Source of the DNA: Gnetum montanum
Taxonomy: Eukaryota; Streptophyta; Gnetopsida; Gnetales; Gnetaceae
DNA: 64,000 bases
Direction: 5' to 3'
Assembly (NCBI GenBank): GCA_015680685.1
Contig: MNCI01026283.1
Coordinates: 78,171-142,170, forward strand
The notes beneath the pieces are model-generated. The model ran no database searches, was not told the DNA's origin, and saw only the letters and a list, made by a program, of their open reading frames with translations. Position 1 is the first letter of the stretch, and each line of letters starts with the position of its first letter. This document shows positions 1 to 11,717 of this stretch, in pieces. The translations under genes were made by a program, and so were the position numbers.

Positions 1-679
1 GTCTCCTTTTAGGGCCATCTATAATCACACAAAGATCAATTTTTAGTAAGGTTATTGAAAAAATTTCAATGATTTCATACCTTACTCATTGCCTTTAATA
101 AATGTTGAATTCTTTACTTAGTGTGATTTTAGAGTTGGAAATTTTTCAAGGAAGTTTCCCCAAAAGTTGAATGTCGAACCTGGTTTTGAGAAACATTTGA
201 TAACCTAATGATAAAGGAAAGAATAGATTTGGAAATGAAATAATCGAAGGGTATAAGATGATGTGGTGGTATGCAACAAGTACAAATTACAAAAGTCACA
301 CAAGTGGGTCCTCCCCAAAGCAAGTTCCAACCTATATGCCCTTGTGTAAAGACACCTTAAGATGTCCGTAGGTACTAGAAGGGTTAAATGTAATCCACAC
401 TAACTCCAAAAAACACACACATGTAAATATCACCGGAACGAGGTATGAATTCTATGTTACACATGACACAGGAAACAATTACATGAACAGTGAGATGAGG
501 TGAACTAGAGAAAGGGATTGTAGAGATTGCGACATGAGGTAACTGACCCAGGGCACAATGATTAACATGTCATTAACCCATCGTTCCAAGATCAGGACCA
601 AGTCCATTCCTCTAAAAAGTGACATCACATTGTTTGATTCCATGATGAACAACTATGAGAGTACCACAACAACAATGCG

Positions 680-773
680 TACGATCACTTGGAGTTTTGT
701 TCAAGGGAGGAGTGACTTTTGTTTTNATACGATCACTTGGAGTTTTGTTCAAGGGAGGAGTGACTTTTGTTTT
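680..773. other. Single-N assembly join with 46-bp duplication
   Basis: An isolated N at 726 separates two identical 46-bp copies (680-725 and 728-773). The same pattern recurs at three other single Ns in the window. It looks like two overlapping contig ends abutted without merging, so the duplication is probably not biological. Confidence 0.85.
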
Positions 774-956
774 GTGGCACTTTGTTTTTCTTCTTCTTTT
801 TCCTTTTCTTCTTCTCTCTTTTTTTTGAATACTGAATCTAGAGAAGCCACCAACCTTCAGGCATGGGTGCATGTCTTTCCAGTGGAACCCCCTAGAACAG
901 CATTGGATTTTTGAGTGCCTTTTTGATTACTCTTACTCCCATTTTTCATTAGATCT

Positions 957-1229
957 NNNNNNNNNNNNNNNNNNNNNNNNNNNNNNNNNNNNNNNNNNNN
1001 NNNNNNNNNNNNNNNNNNNNNNNNNNNNNNNNNNNNNNNNNNNNNNNNNNNNNNNNNNNNNNNNNNNNNNNNNNNNNNNNNNNNNNNNNNNNNNNNNNNN
1101 NNNNNNNNNNNNNNNNNNNNNNNNNNNNNNNNNNNNNNNNNNNNNNNNNNNNNNNNNNNNNNNNNNNNNNNNNNNNNNNNNNNNNNNNNNNNNNNNNNNN
1201 NNNNNNNNNNNNNNNNNNNNNNNNNNNNN
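957..1229. other. Assembly gap (273 Ns)
   Basis: A run of Ns within the element F unit. The corresponding stretch in the two other unit copies contains no recognisable gene, so probably nothing coding is lost here. Confidence 0.99.
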
Positions 1230-1381
1230 ATCATACTTACCCCATTGGGGTTCACACACTTGATTCGAGTTGACATAGTGGGGCAAGTTATAAGATGTGG
1301 TTAATTTATGAGTTGACCCACTATGGTACTTGTGACCATAAGATGGTATGCAAGGATTAACATGTCTCCCTATGTGGCAAT

Positions 1382-2592
1382 TGTTGCAATCGGAAACGGT
1401 GGTGGCTGGAAAACACCGAGAGGTCGTTGGTCGCTGACAGTCTTAACCCCGTATCCGCGTGAGGGCCGTGCTGGATAAAACAAAAATAGGGTGCCCTGAA
1501 TGGTCTGGTCAATCAGAAAAGAACTTAGTTGGCATTAATATAACCTTTCGTAAATGGATAATTTGAAAATGAGACCTCTAGCATAAAATGATAACTTTAA
1601 ATGCAAGAGGGACAAAAAACAATGTAAAAATGCAATGATGAGTAAGAAAAAAAAGTAAAATGTAGTTAGGAAAATGCACCACTTCAAGATTATGACTTCA
1701 CTCCATCAAGGTGGATACAATTGGTTGCACGATGCTGGGAGGCGTAGAGATCCCAAAGGTAACCAAGACATCCAGAGCAAGACAATTGTATGCTTGAACG
1801 TGGACTTGGGAGTCAACAATGAAAAATGCTTATGATGATAGCAGGAAGGGTGGAGCATAATTCCAAACAAGAATGCCAACTATTTGCAGTGTCAAACAAG
1901 ATGTTTACAATGCTCAGGAATACAATGCCAACTTTTTCCTGCTAGCTAGCCAATTCACCAACTAGCAAACTTTTCACTAACTTGCTTGCTTGCTTCCCAC
2001 TTGCTACTCTTGGGCATTGCTCATTGGGGTATTTATAGGGCTGAGGGCACATGAAAGGTGTGGTTTGGACGTCGCGTGTCCTGGGCCCATGTTGGCTTGT
2101 CTGTGCTACATGGGCGTGCATGACCATTGTAATTACGAGCCTGCCATGCTGTAATTGCACCATTAGAGTTTGGAGATGTGTGCTAATGGTGAAATTAGGT
2201 GGAGTGCATTGATGTGGCATAACTGTTTCCTACGCTGTGCTATACTTTGTAGTGTAGCATGTTAGCGTAGCATGGCATCTTGTTACGCTGCGCTACGCTA
2301 TGCAAGGTAGCATAGCGTAGCCACCAGTTCAATGCACAAACTTACGTTTGCATCCTACTACATGTGCTGGAAGCCTTTGAAGTGCACTGACTGTTTACTG
2401 CATATTCGCTATGCTATGCTACACTATGTAGCGTAGCATAGCGTAGCAGTTGGCCTTAGTTGCAAAAACATCACCAATCTGCACATTTTTCCTTTTGCAC
2501 TATGAAACTTGCAAACTTGCTGATCCCGCCTTTTGAGATGCCTTTTGTTGCAAACTTGCTGATCCCGCCTTTTGAGATGCCTTTTGTTGTGG
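1382..2592 (-). repeat. Element A 3' LTR, truncated
   Basis: This pairs with 15,610-16,837. Shared landmarks are the start TG/ATTGCAA, the TATA-like GGTATTTATAGGG near 2,027 (reverse complement TATAAATACC) and the CTATGCTACGC hairpins. The 5'-most roughly 560 bp of U3 present in the other LTR is missing, because homology stops at about 2,590, where integrase coding begins. It also carries a 39-bp tandem duplication (2,510-2,587) that is single-copy in the 5' LTR. Confidence 0.85.
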
Positions 2593-3301
2593 TCCTGCAT
2601 GTCATTCTGTAGGCCCATAGAACATAGAGGATTTGCTCATGCCACCACCTCTTGCTGTTGTTAAGCATATACCTTAGCAAGTTGATGATGGAATTATTTG
2701 TAGCCTCTACCTAACCATTCGCCTACGGGTAATACAAGGAGGAGAATGATTGCCTAATGCCTAGATTACTGTAGAAGGTTTGGGTTTCTGTACTACTGAA
2801 CTGTGGTCCATTGTCGGTTACAATAGTCATTGGAAGCCCAAACCTTATCACGATGTTGTCCAAGATGAAATCGTAGATATGCTAATACATCGTCTTCCTC
2901 AAGGGGATAGCATCCATCCACTTAGTAAAATACTTAGTGGCAGTGATAATGAAGCTATGCCTTGCAGAGGACTTAGGCGTGATAGGTCCGATGAGGTCTA
3001 GTGCCCATCGTTGGAAAGGCCACGTTATCTACGTTGGGTGCAGCTCCGTAGTTGAAATGTGTATGAGATTTGTGTATCTCTGGCATGTGTCACATGTCCT
3101 GACTTTTGACAGACAGTCATGCTCCATCTGGGACCAATAGTACGCTAGGCATCTGATTTTTGCAGCCATAGCCCTAGGTGCTATGTGTCCACCACATAGT
3201 CCCTCATGTACTTCATTAATCACCTTCTGCACCTTCTCCTCACCCACGCATGCCAGCAATATCCCATCATAGGAACGTCTACACAAGGCTTCATTTCCCA
3301 T
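2590..3301 (-). pseudogene. Element A integrase, decayed and C-terminally truncated
   Basis: The N-terminal HHCC zinc-binding domain is visible at 3,029-3,301 (residues HEGLCGGH, then YYWSQM and CDTCQ). Further along, at about 2,590-2,680, the segment ending LWAYRMTCRTTTK matches the end of the catalytic core of plant Ty3/gypsy integrases. The core between them is broken by stops and shifts. The reading then runs straight into LTR sequence, so the integrase C-terminal domain, polypurine tract and 5' part of the 3' LTR are deleted. The protein would join element cDNA to the chromosome. Confidence 0.8.
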
Positions 3302-3579
3302 GAGTGTATACTACCAGGCATGCTTACGGATTGCATCTCTCTAGGCAGATGTCAGTCCGCTTGGGGGTTCGCTCTGTTGCAGGTAGGCTTTAATATTAGC
3401 ATACCACTCCTAGGTATTCGTAGCGCTAATAGAGGCCACGTGTCCTGCCTGAGTGATAGGGTCAGTACATTCAACAATCGAAGTTGGCAGACTTGCAAAC
3501 AAGTGTGGTGGAATATTTAGTGCTAGGGTGGCTACTGCATCTATCACGGTGTTCTCATTGCATGGCATGTGTTGCACAT

Positions 3580-4480
3580 CTATGGTTGTAAATTGCTTAA
3601 GCAGGCTTTTTGCCAGATCGCAGAGGGTTGCAGATGCATAGCTTTACATGCATAGACCTTGGTGATTTGATTCACAACTAGTTGTAAAACCCCATGAATT
3701 ACCAGGTGTTGTATGCGTAGTGTTTGGGAAACGAAGAGGCCTCTGAGTAGCCCCTCATACTCTGCCACATTCTTGGTGTAGGGGAATGAAAAACGATAAG
3801 CAAACAGGTGCATTTCCCCAAAGAGGAATGTAATGATGGTAGCTGTACTACCTCCTCACATGGTTGAGGCACCGTCGAAGTGTAAAGTAGCTTCCAAGTG
3901 CAATGGGATGGTGTTGATAGTGCCAACATGCTCATCTGGGAATTCGGGATCTATGGTTGCTTGGTCATCGACGGGTGAGGCTGTAAGTTGGGTCACTATG
4001 GCTTGACCCTTTGTCAATGATTGACTCACATAGTGTAATTCGAACTCCGTGGTTATTGCTTTCCATCAGGCTATCCTGCTACTTTCATATAGGTTGTTAA
4101 TAATAGCCCAGAGTATGTTGCTTTTGCAAATGATGTTAATTACACTACGAAATAGGTAGTGCCTCCACTTTTTTAACGTAAATACTAAGGTGAGGCAATT
4201 CCTCTCCACTTCATTTTATTTTGCCTCATGTGCTATTAATGCATGACTCAAATAATACACTGGTATCTTAGATCTATCGTCTCATTTCTGAGATAATAGT
4301 GTTGCGATAGATGTGTCAGAGGTGGAAAGGTAGATGAAGAAAGGCTTATCCCTCTATGGCGGATGCACAGTTGGGAGGTGCAAAAGCTCTTTCTTTAAGT
4401 CTTTAAAGGCTTGTTGACACTAGGTTGTCCATTTCAAGTTAACCCATTTCCTTACAAGATGTTGCATGGGGTGTAACCTA
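3580..4480 (-). pseudogene. Element A RNase H and connection region, decayed
   Basis: Between the RT palm and the integrase zinc domain, the minus strand reads NVAEYEGLLRGL at about 3,750-3,790, the hallmark of the plant Ty3/gypsy RNase H (usually NEAEYEALIAGL). The flanking sequence down to 4,480 has the expected spacing for the RT thumb and connection, but it is split over several frames with stops. The role would be removal of the RNA template strand during reverse transcription. Confidence 0.7.
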
Positions 4481-4503
4481 TCAGTCAACTTTGCTATAAA
4501 CCT

Positions 4504-5620
4504 TTAGATGAACTGTACCCTACCTTGCAAACCACGTAACTCCCTAAGGTTTGTAGGAGGTTCCAGGTTGATGATGGCCTTAACTTTGTTAGGGTCAACC
4601 TGTATTCCAGCATTCGATACTACAAACCCTAACATGCATCCAATCTTCACATCGAAGACAAACTTCTTAGGGTTAAGGCACAAATCATGCATTTGAAAAC
4701 ACTTAAGGACTACCCCTAGATCGCGTGGGTNATTAGGGTTAAGGCACAAATCATGCATTTGAAAACACTTAAGGACTACCCCTAGATCGCGTGGGTGATC
4801 AGCGGCTTCTTTGGACTTGACTGCTATATCATCCACATAGTCATTTAGCATTTGTAGGATGTAGTCATTGAAGATGTAAGTCATGGCTCATTGGTAGGTT
4901 GCCCCAGCGTTCTTAAGCCCAAAAGGCATCATGGTGTACCAAAAGGTACCCCATGGGGTCATGAAGGTTGTTGTTAGCTGATGCTCTGGGTTGATGCAAA
5001 TTTGATTATATCTAGAGAAATCATCCATGAAGGATAATAGGGCATGACCAACCGTAGTGTTGATGAGTTGATTGATGCTTGGAAGTGGGAAATCTTCTTT
5101 GATCGTTGCTTTGTTCAGATCTCAGAAGTATATACAAATTTTTATTCCTCCTATTTTGTTAGAAACCATAATGATGTTGGACACCCATTCCGAGCAATCA
5201 ACTACATGGATGAAACCAGCTTGGTATAGCTTGGTGATCTCATCTCTTACAGCTAGTGCAATTTCTAGTTTAGCCTTACGGGCTTTCGGCTTGACTACCT
5301 TCATGCGTGGGTCTAGGACGATGTTGTGTTGTATTAGCCTCAGATCTAAACCCAGCATGTCGTTGTATGACCATGTGAAGACTTTGATGTTATCTTGCAG
5401 AATCTTGGCTACATTTTCGTGCATCTGCACATCTAGGAGGGAGCTAAATTTTAACATTTTTACTTCTCCTTTGGACAAGGTCATAGGCATCTCGATGAGA
5501 GGGTCCCCAGTTACATCCCCAGCCTCTAAATCTAGGGTTCAGACTAGATGCTCGGGCCAGTCTGGGGATGTTTCTAAGGAAGCTATAGTGCTAGTTGTGG
5601 TAGACCCCTAGTTAATCAGG
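4504..5620 (-). pseudogene. Element A reverse transcriptase, decayed
   Basis: The N-terminal part at 5,122-5,490 reads WSYNDMLGLD, then AGFIHVVDCSEWVSNIIMV, matching the start of plant Ty3/gypsy RT. The catalytic palm motif YVDDIAVKSK lies near 4,815-4,845 (YVDD is the polymerase active site), followed by the GCMLGFVVS and LRELRGLQGRV blocks. A frame break separates the two parts at 4,885-5,120. The repeat around 4,731 is an assembly join and artificially lengthens the ORF. Confidence 0.88.
4667..4796. other. Single-N assembly join with 64-bp duplication in RT
   Basis: The N at 4,731 lies between two 64-bp copies (4,667-4,730 and 4,733-4,796). The duplicated residues do not occur twice in RT proteins, so this is an unmerged contig overlap. 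Confidence 0.87.
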
Positions 5621-6390
5621 TCTAGGTTCAATTATTTTGTAAGCTTGCCATGTGGACCTGCTAAAGCTAAAGGCATGGAGAGATCACGATGGATTTCCAT
5701 CTTTTGCTCAACTTGCCAAAATGAGATGAAAGCCTGGTTAAGAGGCACTTGTTGGTAGTAATCATGTATAACGAAAACTTGCAAAGTAATGATGAGATGT
5801 AACTAGCGAAGTATAATATAAAGATTAGGATTTCACCAGTTTAAAGTCATGGCAAACAGCTAAGGCATGGAGACGTAAAACTACTAAAAGGAAAAATGTA
5901 AAATTGTCAATATGAGAACACGAAACTGCAAAACTTCCAAGGTGAAAACATGAAACTGTTAGTTTAACATCATTGCGAACTGCGAACGCATAACAAGTCG
6001 AAACTACTAGTTTAAGGTCTTTTCAGACCGTTAAAGTTGCTACTACACTAATATTGCTTGTTTAAAGTCTTTCTGAACTAGTAACTAGAGTGGGACGCTA
6101 CACTAAGAATGCTAGTTTAAGGTCTTTTCAGACTGCGAAATTCATAACTATGCTAGGGTTGCTATTTTAAGGTCTTCCCAAACAGGTAACAAAAAAAAGT
6201 ATATTTCTCTTTTTCATTTTTTTGGGAAAGCAAATGGTTAACTTTAAATGTGCCAAGATCTCTTACCCAGATGTGCTTGTTTTAATTGCCAATAGTGTTA
6301 TGATGTCATGGCGAGCACGCTATGCTGCACAGCAAACCTCACATTAAATGGAGAGAGAAAGTGGCAAGTCTCCTTTTTTCATCATTATGA
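5621..6390. repeat. Element A spacer with tandem repeats of about 60 bp
   Basis: No gene is visible here. From about 6,001 to 6,190 a degenerate unit of 55-65 bp containing TTTAAGGTCTTTTCAGAC is repeated roughly four times (TTAAAGTCTTTCTGAAC and TTTAAGGTCTTCCCAAAC are variants). Before it, 5,780-6,000 has looser AAAACTGCAAAACT-type repetition. It separates the polymerase region from the antisense gene. Confidence 0.6.
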
Positions 6391-6392
6391 CC

Positions 6393-6400
6393 ATAAATAG
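6393..6400 (+). promoter_or_regulatory. TATA-like box of the antisense gene
   Basis: ATAAATAG lies 132 bases before the ATG at 6,532 on the plus strand. Position and composition suit a plant TATA box, giving the antisense gene its own possible promoter independent of the element LTR. This is inference from sequence only. Confidence 0.4.
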
Positions 6401-6531
6401 GGATTAAACCCTGGTAAGCTTATCATTCTCACCGTAAGAGCACAGAGCCCATATTCGGAGCGTAAAGCGATTGTGCTAACAGAGAGTAAGGTAGTTTTTT
6501 GCATAGCGACAAGGAAAAGTCTACAAGCAAG

Positions 6532-9500
6532 ATGATGGCTCCAAAGAAGGAACGTACTCACTTGGCGCTCGTAAAGGTTGAGGAGGTAAAGAAAACCCTA
6601 GGGCACGTGACGCAAACATGCATCGCAGTGTGGGAGGACACGCCGTTGACCCGGTAGGTTGCTATGCTTCCTTTGCTTCCTCGTGATTCTGTTATCATTT
6701 TTTTTCTGCTTTCATTTTGTGATTCAATTTCAGTTATCCATGTTTTTTATTATCGTATTTTTGTTGTTTTGGCCTTTGCATCGTCGTTGTTGTCATTTCG
6801 GCTATGGTAGATGCATAAACGCTATGCTATCGTTGCATGTAAGGTCGCCTAAACCACCATCGCTACAGTTGTCATAACCATGAGGGTTTGGATAGTTTAG
6901 GTCACTTTGCTTTCGAATGATGTAGCGTAGGACCTTCAGGAGGGTTTGGCCATGCGTGATGCGATAGTGTGACACATGTTCTGTCAAGGCATATTGTTAA
7001 TCACTCTGTTAGGGTTAATCGCTCTGTTGCTATGCTAAGCTATTTTCACTACGCTATCACTTTCATGTTCTTGCTACGCTATATGCGAGAAGAGGGTTAT
7101 GCTACACTATATGCTAAGGTGTTAGGTATTGCTATGTTGCGTGCACACTACACTTGGTCATGATGCTAACACTTGCTAGCTGTGTTGTGCAGGATGGGGC
7201 TAAGGCCAATTCTAATTGTCTTAAAAATTATAGGGGTCCTATGTTGCATAAGAAAACCTATGGCCAATGCTCCTCCTCCCCATATACCCCCATATATGTG
7301 TGGGGGAGTGGGGGGTCTGGTTCAAGAAAGGAACAGAGGAGTTCCTACAATACCTCTTCCAACACTTCAGTGTGATCGTTTAGTCATACCTAGAGGAGGA
7401 AGAGGCAGTTGTCATAACAGAAGCCCTATTGCCTGAGGCAAGCTGGGGTATCCTAAGGTTTTTGACAGATGGGACAATCATTAGCAGGTAGGGAGAAGGA
7501 TCCAGTCAATGCCCCAAAGAGTTAAGGTGTTTGGCTTGGATTTGGGATATGCCTGAGTACAGTTGCTACCATCCCTACAACACAATGTTTGTTGCACATT
7601 ATATGGGAATGTGCTTCCAAAACCCATCAAGAACTGTCTACTGTGCTGGCAGGTGAGTTTTGCAGCCATGTTCTGCTATGTTGTGCAACACTTGACATAT
7701 TACCCAAATGCTAATAGTATGTTTTTGTTACTAGGTTCTCCATCAGCAAGGAAGGACTTTACGAAAAATCGGGTATGCTGACCACAACACTGATGGCCCT
7801 ATAGGAGTTCTCTTCTGCTGAGAACCTGCGTGCAAGTGTGATTGGTCAATGCGGGGGTGAATACCACACCTACCCAGACTTGTACCCCATTTCTTACGGC
7901 AAGTGCGAGTGTGGTTGGTTGGATGAGGGATGGGCACCCTTCAAATTGATCACTGTTGAACAAGTCCTAGTTAGTCTTCCACCATTCTCATTACCATACA
8001 GACCTAGTAGGATAAATAGTGAGTGTTGCATGCTTAAGTATCTTTGCAATCTTTGGGTTTTCTATATTTTTATGCTAAATGCTTCTTGTGAAAACTATTA
8101 TAGGGGTGAAGAAATCCCAGGAGGTGATAGTAGTAACCATTGAGCACCATGAGGCAAACATCTACTTCAAGTATGAAGAGGTAGATGCAAGCCAATGCTG
8201 GATAAACTATGAGGCTTCGGACTCCTTGGTTCAGAACATCTAAAAGGTTGGGCTTATGGATCTATTCCTGGCCCCAAATCCAAGTGTTCCCACCACCGAG
8301 ATGCTCTCCCTGGTTGACTCCTTTTCTGATAAGGCGGGCCGCTTCTGCACACACATATAGGGTGTATGGGTGGTCATTGAAATCAACGACCAGCTATTCA
8401 TGGACCTCTTCGGTGTCCCTGCTGATGGCATTCTCATAGGGTCAAAGAGTAAGACAGAGCTGAGCCTTCATAAGAAGGACATTTAGGAGTGGTTAGAGAT
8501 TGTCAAGGAGTGGAAGGGGCTCCCCATGGAGAAGCTCAAGCCAGGACCTGCTAGGGAGGTTTACCCTGTCTTTCGTGCTCATGCATTTCCCTAGTTGCTT
8601 TCCCAAGGGAAGGTCCTAGGGATTGAATAGGCCTGGGTAATGCATGAGGTCATGGAAGAGGGGACCCACTACAACTAGGCCAAGTTTCTATGTAAAGGCT
8701 TGCAAACCGAAATCTTGGGGCTCCATAAGAAACCAGATTCTCGTTCCAATATACATTTTGCCTTTTACATAGCCTGTCTGAAGTGTTTCATGGAGTTTCT
8801 GGTGGTTCACAAGAATGGAGCCTGGGTCATGTGAAATCGCAACTAGATTTCTAGACCGTGGATCTGCCAGATCCTCTGGACCACCCAAACCCAAGATCCC
8901 CAAGAAATAATTAGGGAGTCATTCTCTGTGACGACTAAGGATTGGGTGGCCCGCAACTTTCATGGCCAAGATAGCATAGGAGAGATGCCCCCTGCTATAG
9001 CCGGTAGCGTGTCATGGGGGAAATGTCTCATAGCTGAGACTATGGCTAGTAAGTTGCAGCGGAAGAGGGTTGCTTCGACTGAGGAAACCTTTCACACGAA
9101 GGAAGAGGACGGGCGAATACTATGGCTTAAACTATAGAGGATGCAACCCCCCATTGGTAAATGCTTTTATTCGTGTCTATTTCTTTGCCTACTTTGTTAA
9201 TGCCTGCTATGTTATGCTACGCTAGATAGCGTAGCACTTACTTTAAGCTAACCTGTTTTGAGCTAATGCAAATATGTTTCTTTGCTACCAGAAGAAGAAG
9301 AGGAAGAAGAAGAAGGTGAAAAAGAGGTGTCGACCCCTAAGACGGGGGCGACGAATAAAGACACGAAGGCCCCAATCTTGAAAGAAAGGGCCTTGGTCAA
9401 GAAGAAAGGAGCTCCTGCCACTAAGGCAGGGGCTCTTGTTATTAGGCAGAATCCTCCTACTAACGAGAAGGGCATTTTTGGAGACGAAGAGGAGTCTCCC

Positions 9501-10997
9501 TTGAATAAAAAAGATGTTGGTCTCTCAAAAGAAAAGGCACTAGTGCATGAAGAAGAGGCCCGTACAGACTTGGTAGGGACCTATGCCAAGGCTATCGTCA
9601 TCATTTTGCGTTAGCAAGAAGGGGGGCTGCAATTGGACGCTGATGAGTTCGGTAATATTTCTGCCTTGTCATAGCCCATTTCGGCCATCTTTGACATGTT
9701 TAGTTATATGATAGGTGCCACTGTTGATGCTGCAGGACCCCCTCCGATTCATGTGGAATCATGGAACAAGATCCCTGATAAGATTATGTTCATGCAGGGA
9801 ATTCTCGACAACATGATTAACTGCCTTTAGCAGGTGGACCCTGAAGTGGGTAAGTAGTAGTGATAGGTGCTCTCATGTTGCTATGCTAGAGTTTTCAAAT
9901 TTGTTAACTTTGCTATGCTAATGCAACTAACATGCTCTTTGTGTCATGGAAGCCTCTCAGCTCAAATGGGACATGACACGACCTTTGAAAGTCGGTGTCA
10001 TGCCTAAATTCCTACCTAAAGTGACCGAGGTGTCTCGTTGAGCATAACAAGAGGCTTGCAAATGTGCTTTTCACTCAACACACTCCTTGTGGGAGTATAA
10101 GTACATCAATGAGGACCTGTGGAAATGGGTCCAAAAAGCTGAGCAAGAGAAGGCCGACCTAAGCACCGAGGTGAAGGATCTCAAGTTGACGAACGAATTC
10201 CTCATAGCTCGTAACACTAATAATGAGGACTGGCATACGGCTATGATAGATTACACCAGATTTTGGATAGTTGTGTGTCAGAACGTCGAAGCCACCTACG
10301 AAATAATAGAACAACAAATGCAAATGTACTTGTTGGCTCAAAAATGTTAAGATTTGAAAGATTTCAGTGTGCCAGGGTTTACTAGTGGGGGCAGTCCCAG
10401 AAAAACCATAAACATATGTATAAACTGGAACATGCCACCTATTGTAAATTGTACAGGGATGCTACTATGGAAGGCATTTATGTATAAAGCATTTGTAAAT
10501 GCTATTGATGCTTCTGAGGCCTATTCCAAGTTCAAAGAGCAGGTAAAGGTTACGGAATCTCCTGAGCGAAAAGTGGACCTTCCCACAGGAGAGACCGTAA
10601 ACGGCCTCCTTTTCCCTAGGACCACCAAGGTGGACAACTGCCAAAAAGCAGAAAGCTACTATAGACACTGAACCAAGCAACAAGCGTTGGGTGGACATCA
10701 TAGTAGAGGAGGTCTGGCACCACCTCGGGCTCGGTTTAGATCGGATACCCTTTGAGACAAACGTAGGTCCTTCTCAGGTTAGTTGCTTCCTGCTGTGTTA
10801 ATGCTTATGCTCTATTGTAACTTGTGTGCATTACTTTAGTTGACCACTTAATTTCTACAATGTAGGCTCCAGATGAGGGTGCAGGGCCCATAGAGGGAAG
10901 GAATGAAGAGTCAGTAGAGGACAACACAGGGGAAGGCGATGCAAAATGAGGTGATGTAGAAGTGAGTAAAGGAGATGATGTGGGTAGAGACAACTGA
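6532..10997 (+). pseudogene. Antisense 7-exon gene inside element A, decayed
   Basis: Seven exons can be traced on the strand opposite to gag-pol: 6,532-6,653; 7,193-7,652; 7,735-8,018; 8,104-9,156; 9,292-9,849; 9,953-10,777; 10,866-10,997. Every intron is GT...AG, several donors are the consensus GTGAGT or GTAAG, and the phases of exons 2-6 fit without adjustment. Exon 4 is one 350-codon frame with nine stops. Exon 5 begins with a glutamate run and is charged. Exon 6 reads as a coiled coil (about 10,087-10,340). Exon 7 is acidic and ends in TGA. Most stops are TAG, as expected from CAG to TAG decay. Exon 1 to 2 and the middle of exon 6 each need a one-base shift. I recognise no family; the helical exon-4 domain only loosely recalls plant transposon-associated domains. 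It may be an element-borne antisense ORF or a captured host gene. Confidence 0.8.
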
Positions 10998-11074
10998 TGA
11001 TAGCATTGGATTTTTTTGAAATTTTGAATTTTTGTAAAATTTTTGCAAACATTGCTTGAAATACAACAGTTTTG

Positions 11075-11080
11075 AATAAA
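11075..11080 (+). terminator. Poly(A) signal of the antisense gene
   Basis: AATAAA sits 78 bases after the TGA of exon 7 on the plus strand, within T-rich and A-rich flanks, as expected for a plant 3' end. The gene therefore has candidate promoter, start, splice sites and polyadenylation signal all on the strand opposite the retrotransposon. Confidence 0.5.
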
Positions 11081-11139
11081 GAAAAGAGAATTTTGGGAAC
11101 AGAAATTGATTCTGCACCAACTTGTGTATTTTCATGCTT

Positions 11140-11250
11140 TTATGTGCTAGTTTTAGGCCATTTTGGGCCTTAGGGGGACATTGCTAGTTTTAGGCCATTT
11201 TGATCCATTGTTAGTTTTAGGCTGTTTCGGGCCATAGCATAGCATGCCAA
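11140..11250. repeat. Short tandem repeat GCTAGTTTTAGGCCATTTTGG
   Basis: A 20-25 bp word (GCTAGTTTTAGGCCATTTT and variants) occurs three to four times in a row between the antisense gene and the protease. No gene is seen between 10,998 and 11,700. Confidence 0.6.
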
Positions 11251-11717
11251 AGATATGATACGTTAACAACTTGAACAATGGCTAACTAGTAACTTTCATA
11301 GATAGATGGATGCAAACAATGAAAGATGGTAATTTACAAAGGATGGCGACTGGGCAGGAAGCAACGGGGTTGCTACACTATGCGTAACTGCTTCTTGACC
11401 CATCATGGGTTGAGCAGAATGTAAGGCTGAGATGCTTTGCAAGGGCCTTTGTTTGCATCATTGTTCCTCGCTTGGAAGGGTAACTCAACCCACACACTTT
11501 CATTTTGGAAATCGTTCTGCTGAGCCAATTCTCTTGTTGGATTGTTAGTGCGGGCATAAGCAGGTGCTTCATTCTTAGAGGTTACTATCTCTGATCCCTA
11601 CGCAATGTCTATGTTATTGATTGCTTGCGTTGTTACCTTGTCACCATGGATCACCACCTCCCTACCTGCATCTGGTAGGTGGATTTCCTGATGAATGGGT
11701 AAAGAGATAGCCCTAAG

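Larger units (their letters stand above)
1..1381 (-). mobile_element. Element F internal remnant (3-kb 'unit', third copy)
   Basis: This stretch matches the middle of the two units inside element B (about 36,030-38,200 and 48,670-50,690) almost continuously, with the same order of landmarks: the GGGCCATCTA start, the ACCTTCAGGCATGGGTGCATG block near 850 and the CCCATTGGGGTTCACACAC block near 1,240. The last 20 bases or so switch to a sequence resembling the gag leader at about 53,200 of element B, so element F had lost most of gag before element A landed. Element F is read on the minus strand because its 5' LTR lies to the right at 17,565-18,440. No intact ORF is present. The 3' LTR is outside the window to the left. 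The 957-1,229 gap interrupts it. Confidence 0.75.

Noticed and set aside
6393-6480. tRNA-like or structural RNA possibility in the region before the antisense gene
   Set aside because: I could not fold a cloverleaf from the sequence by eye; the TATA-like reading is simpler.
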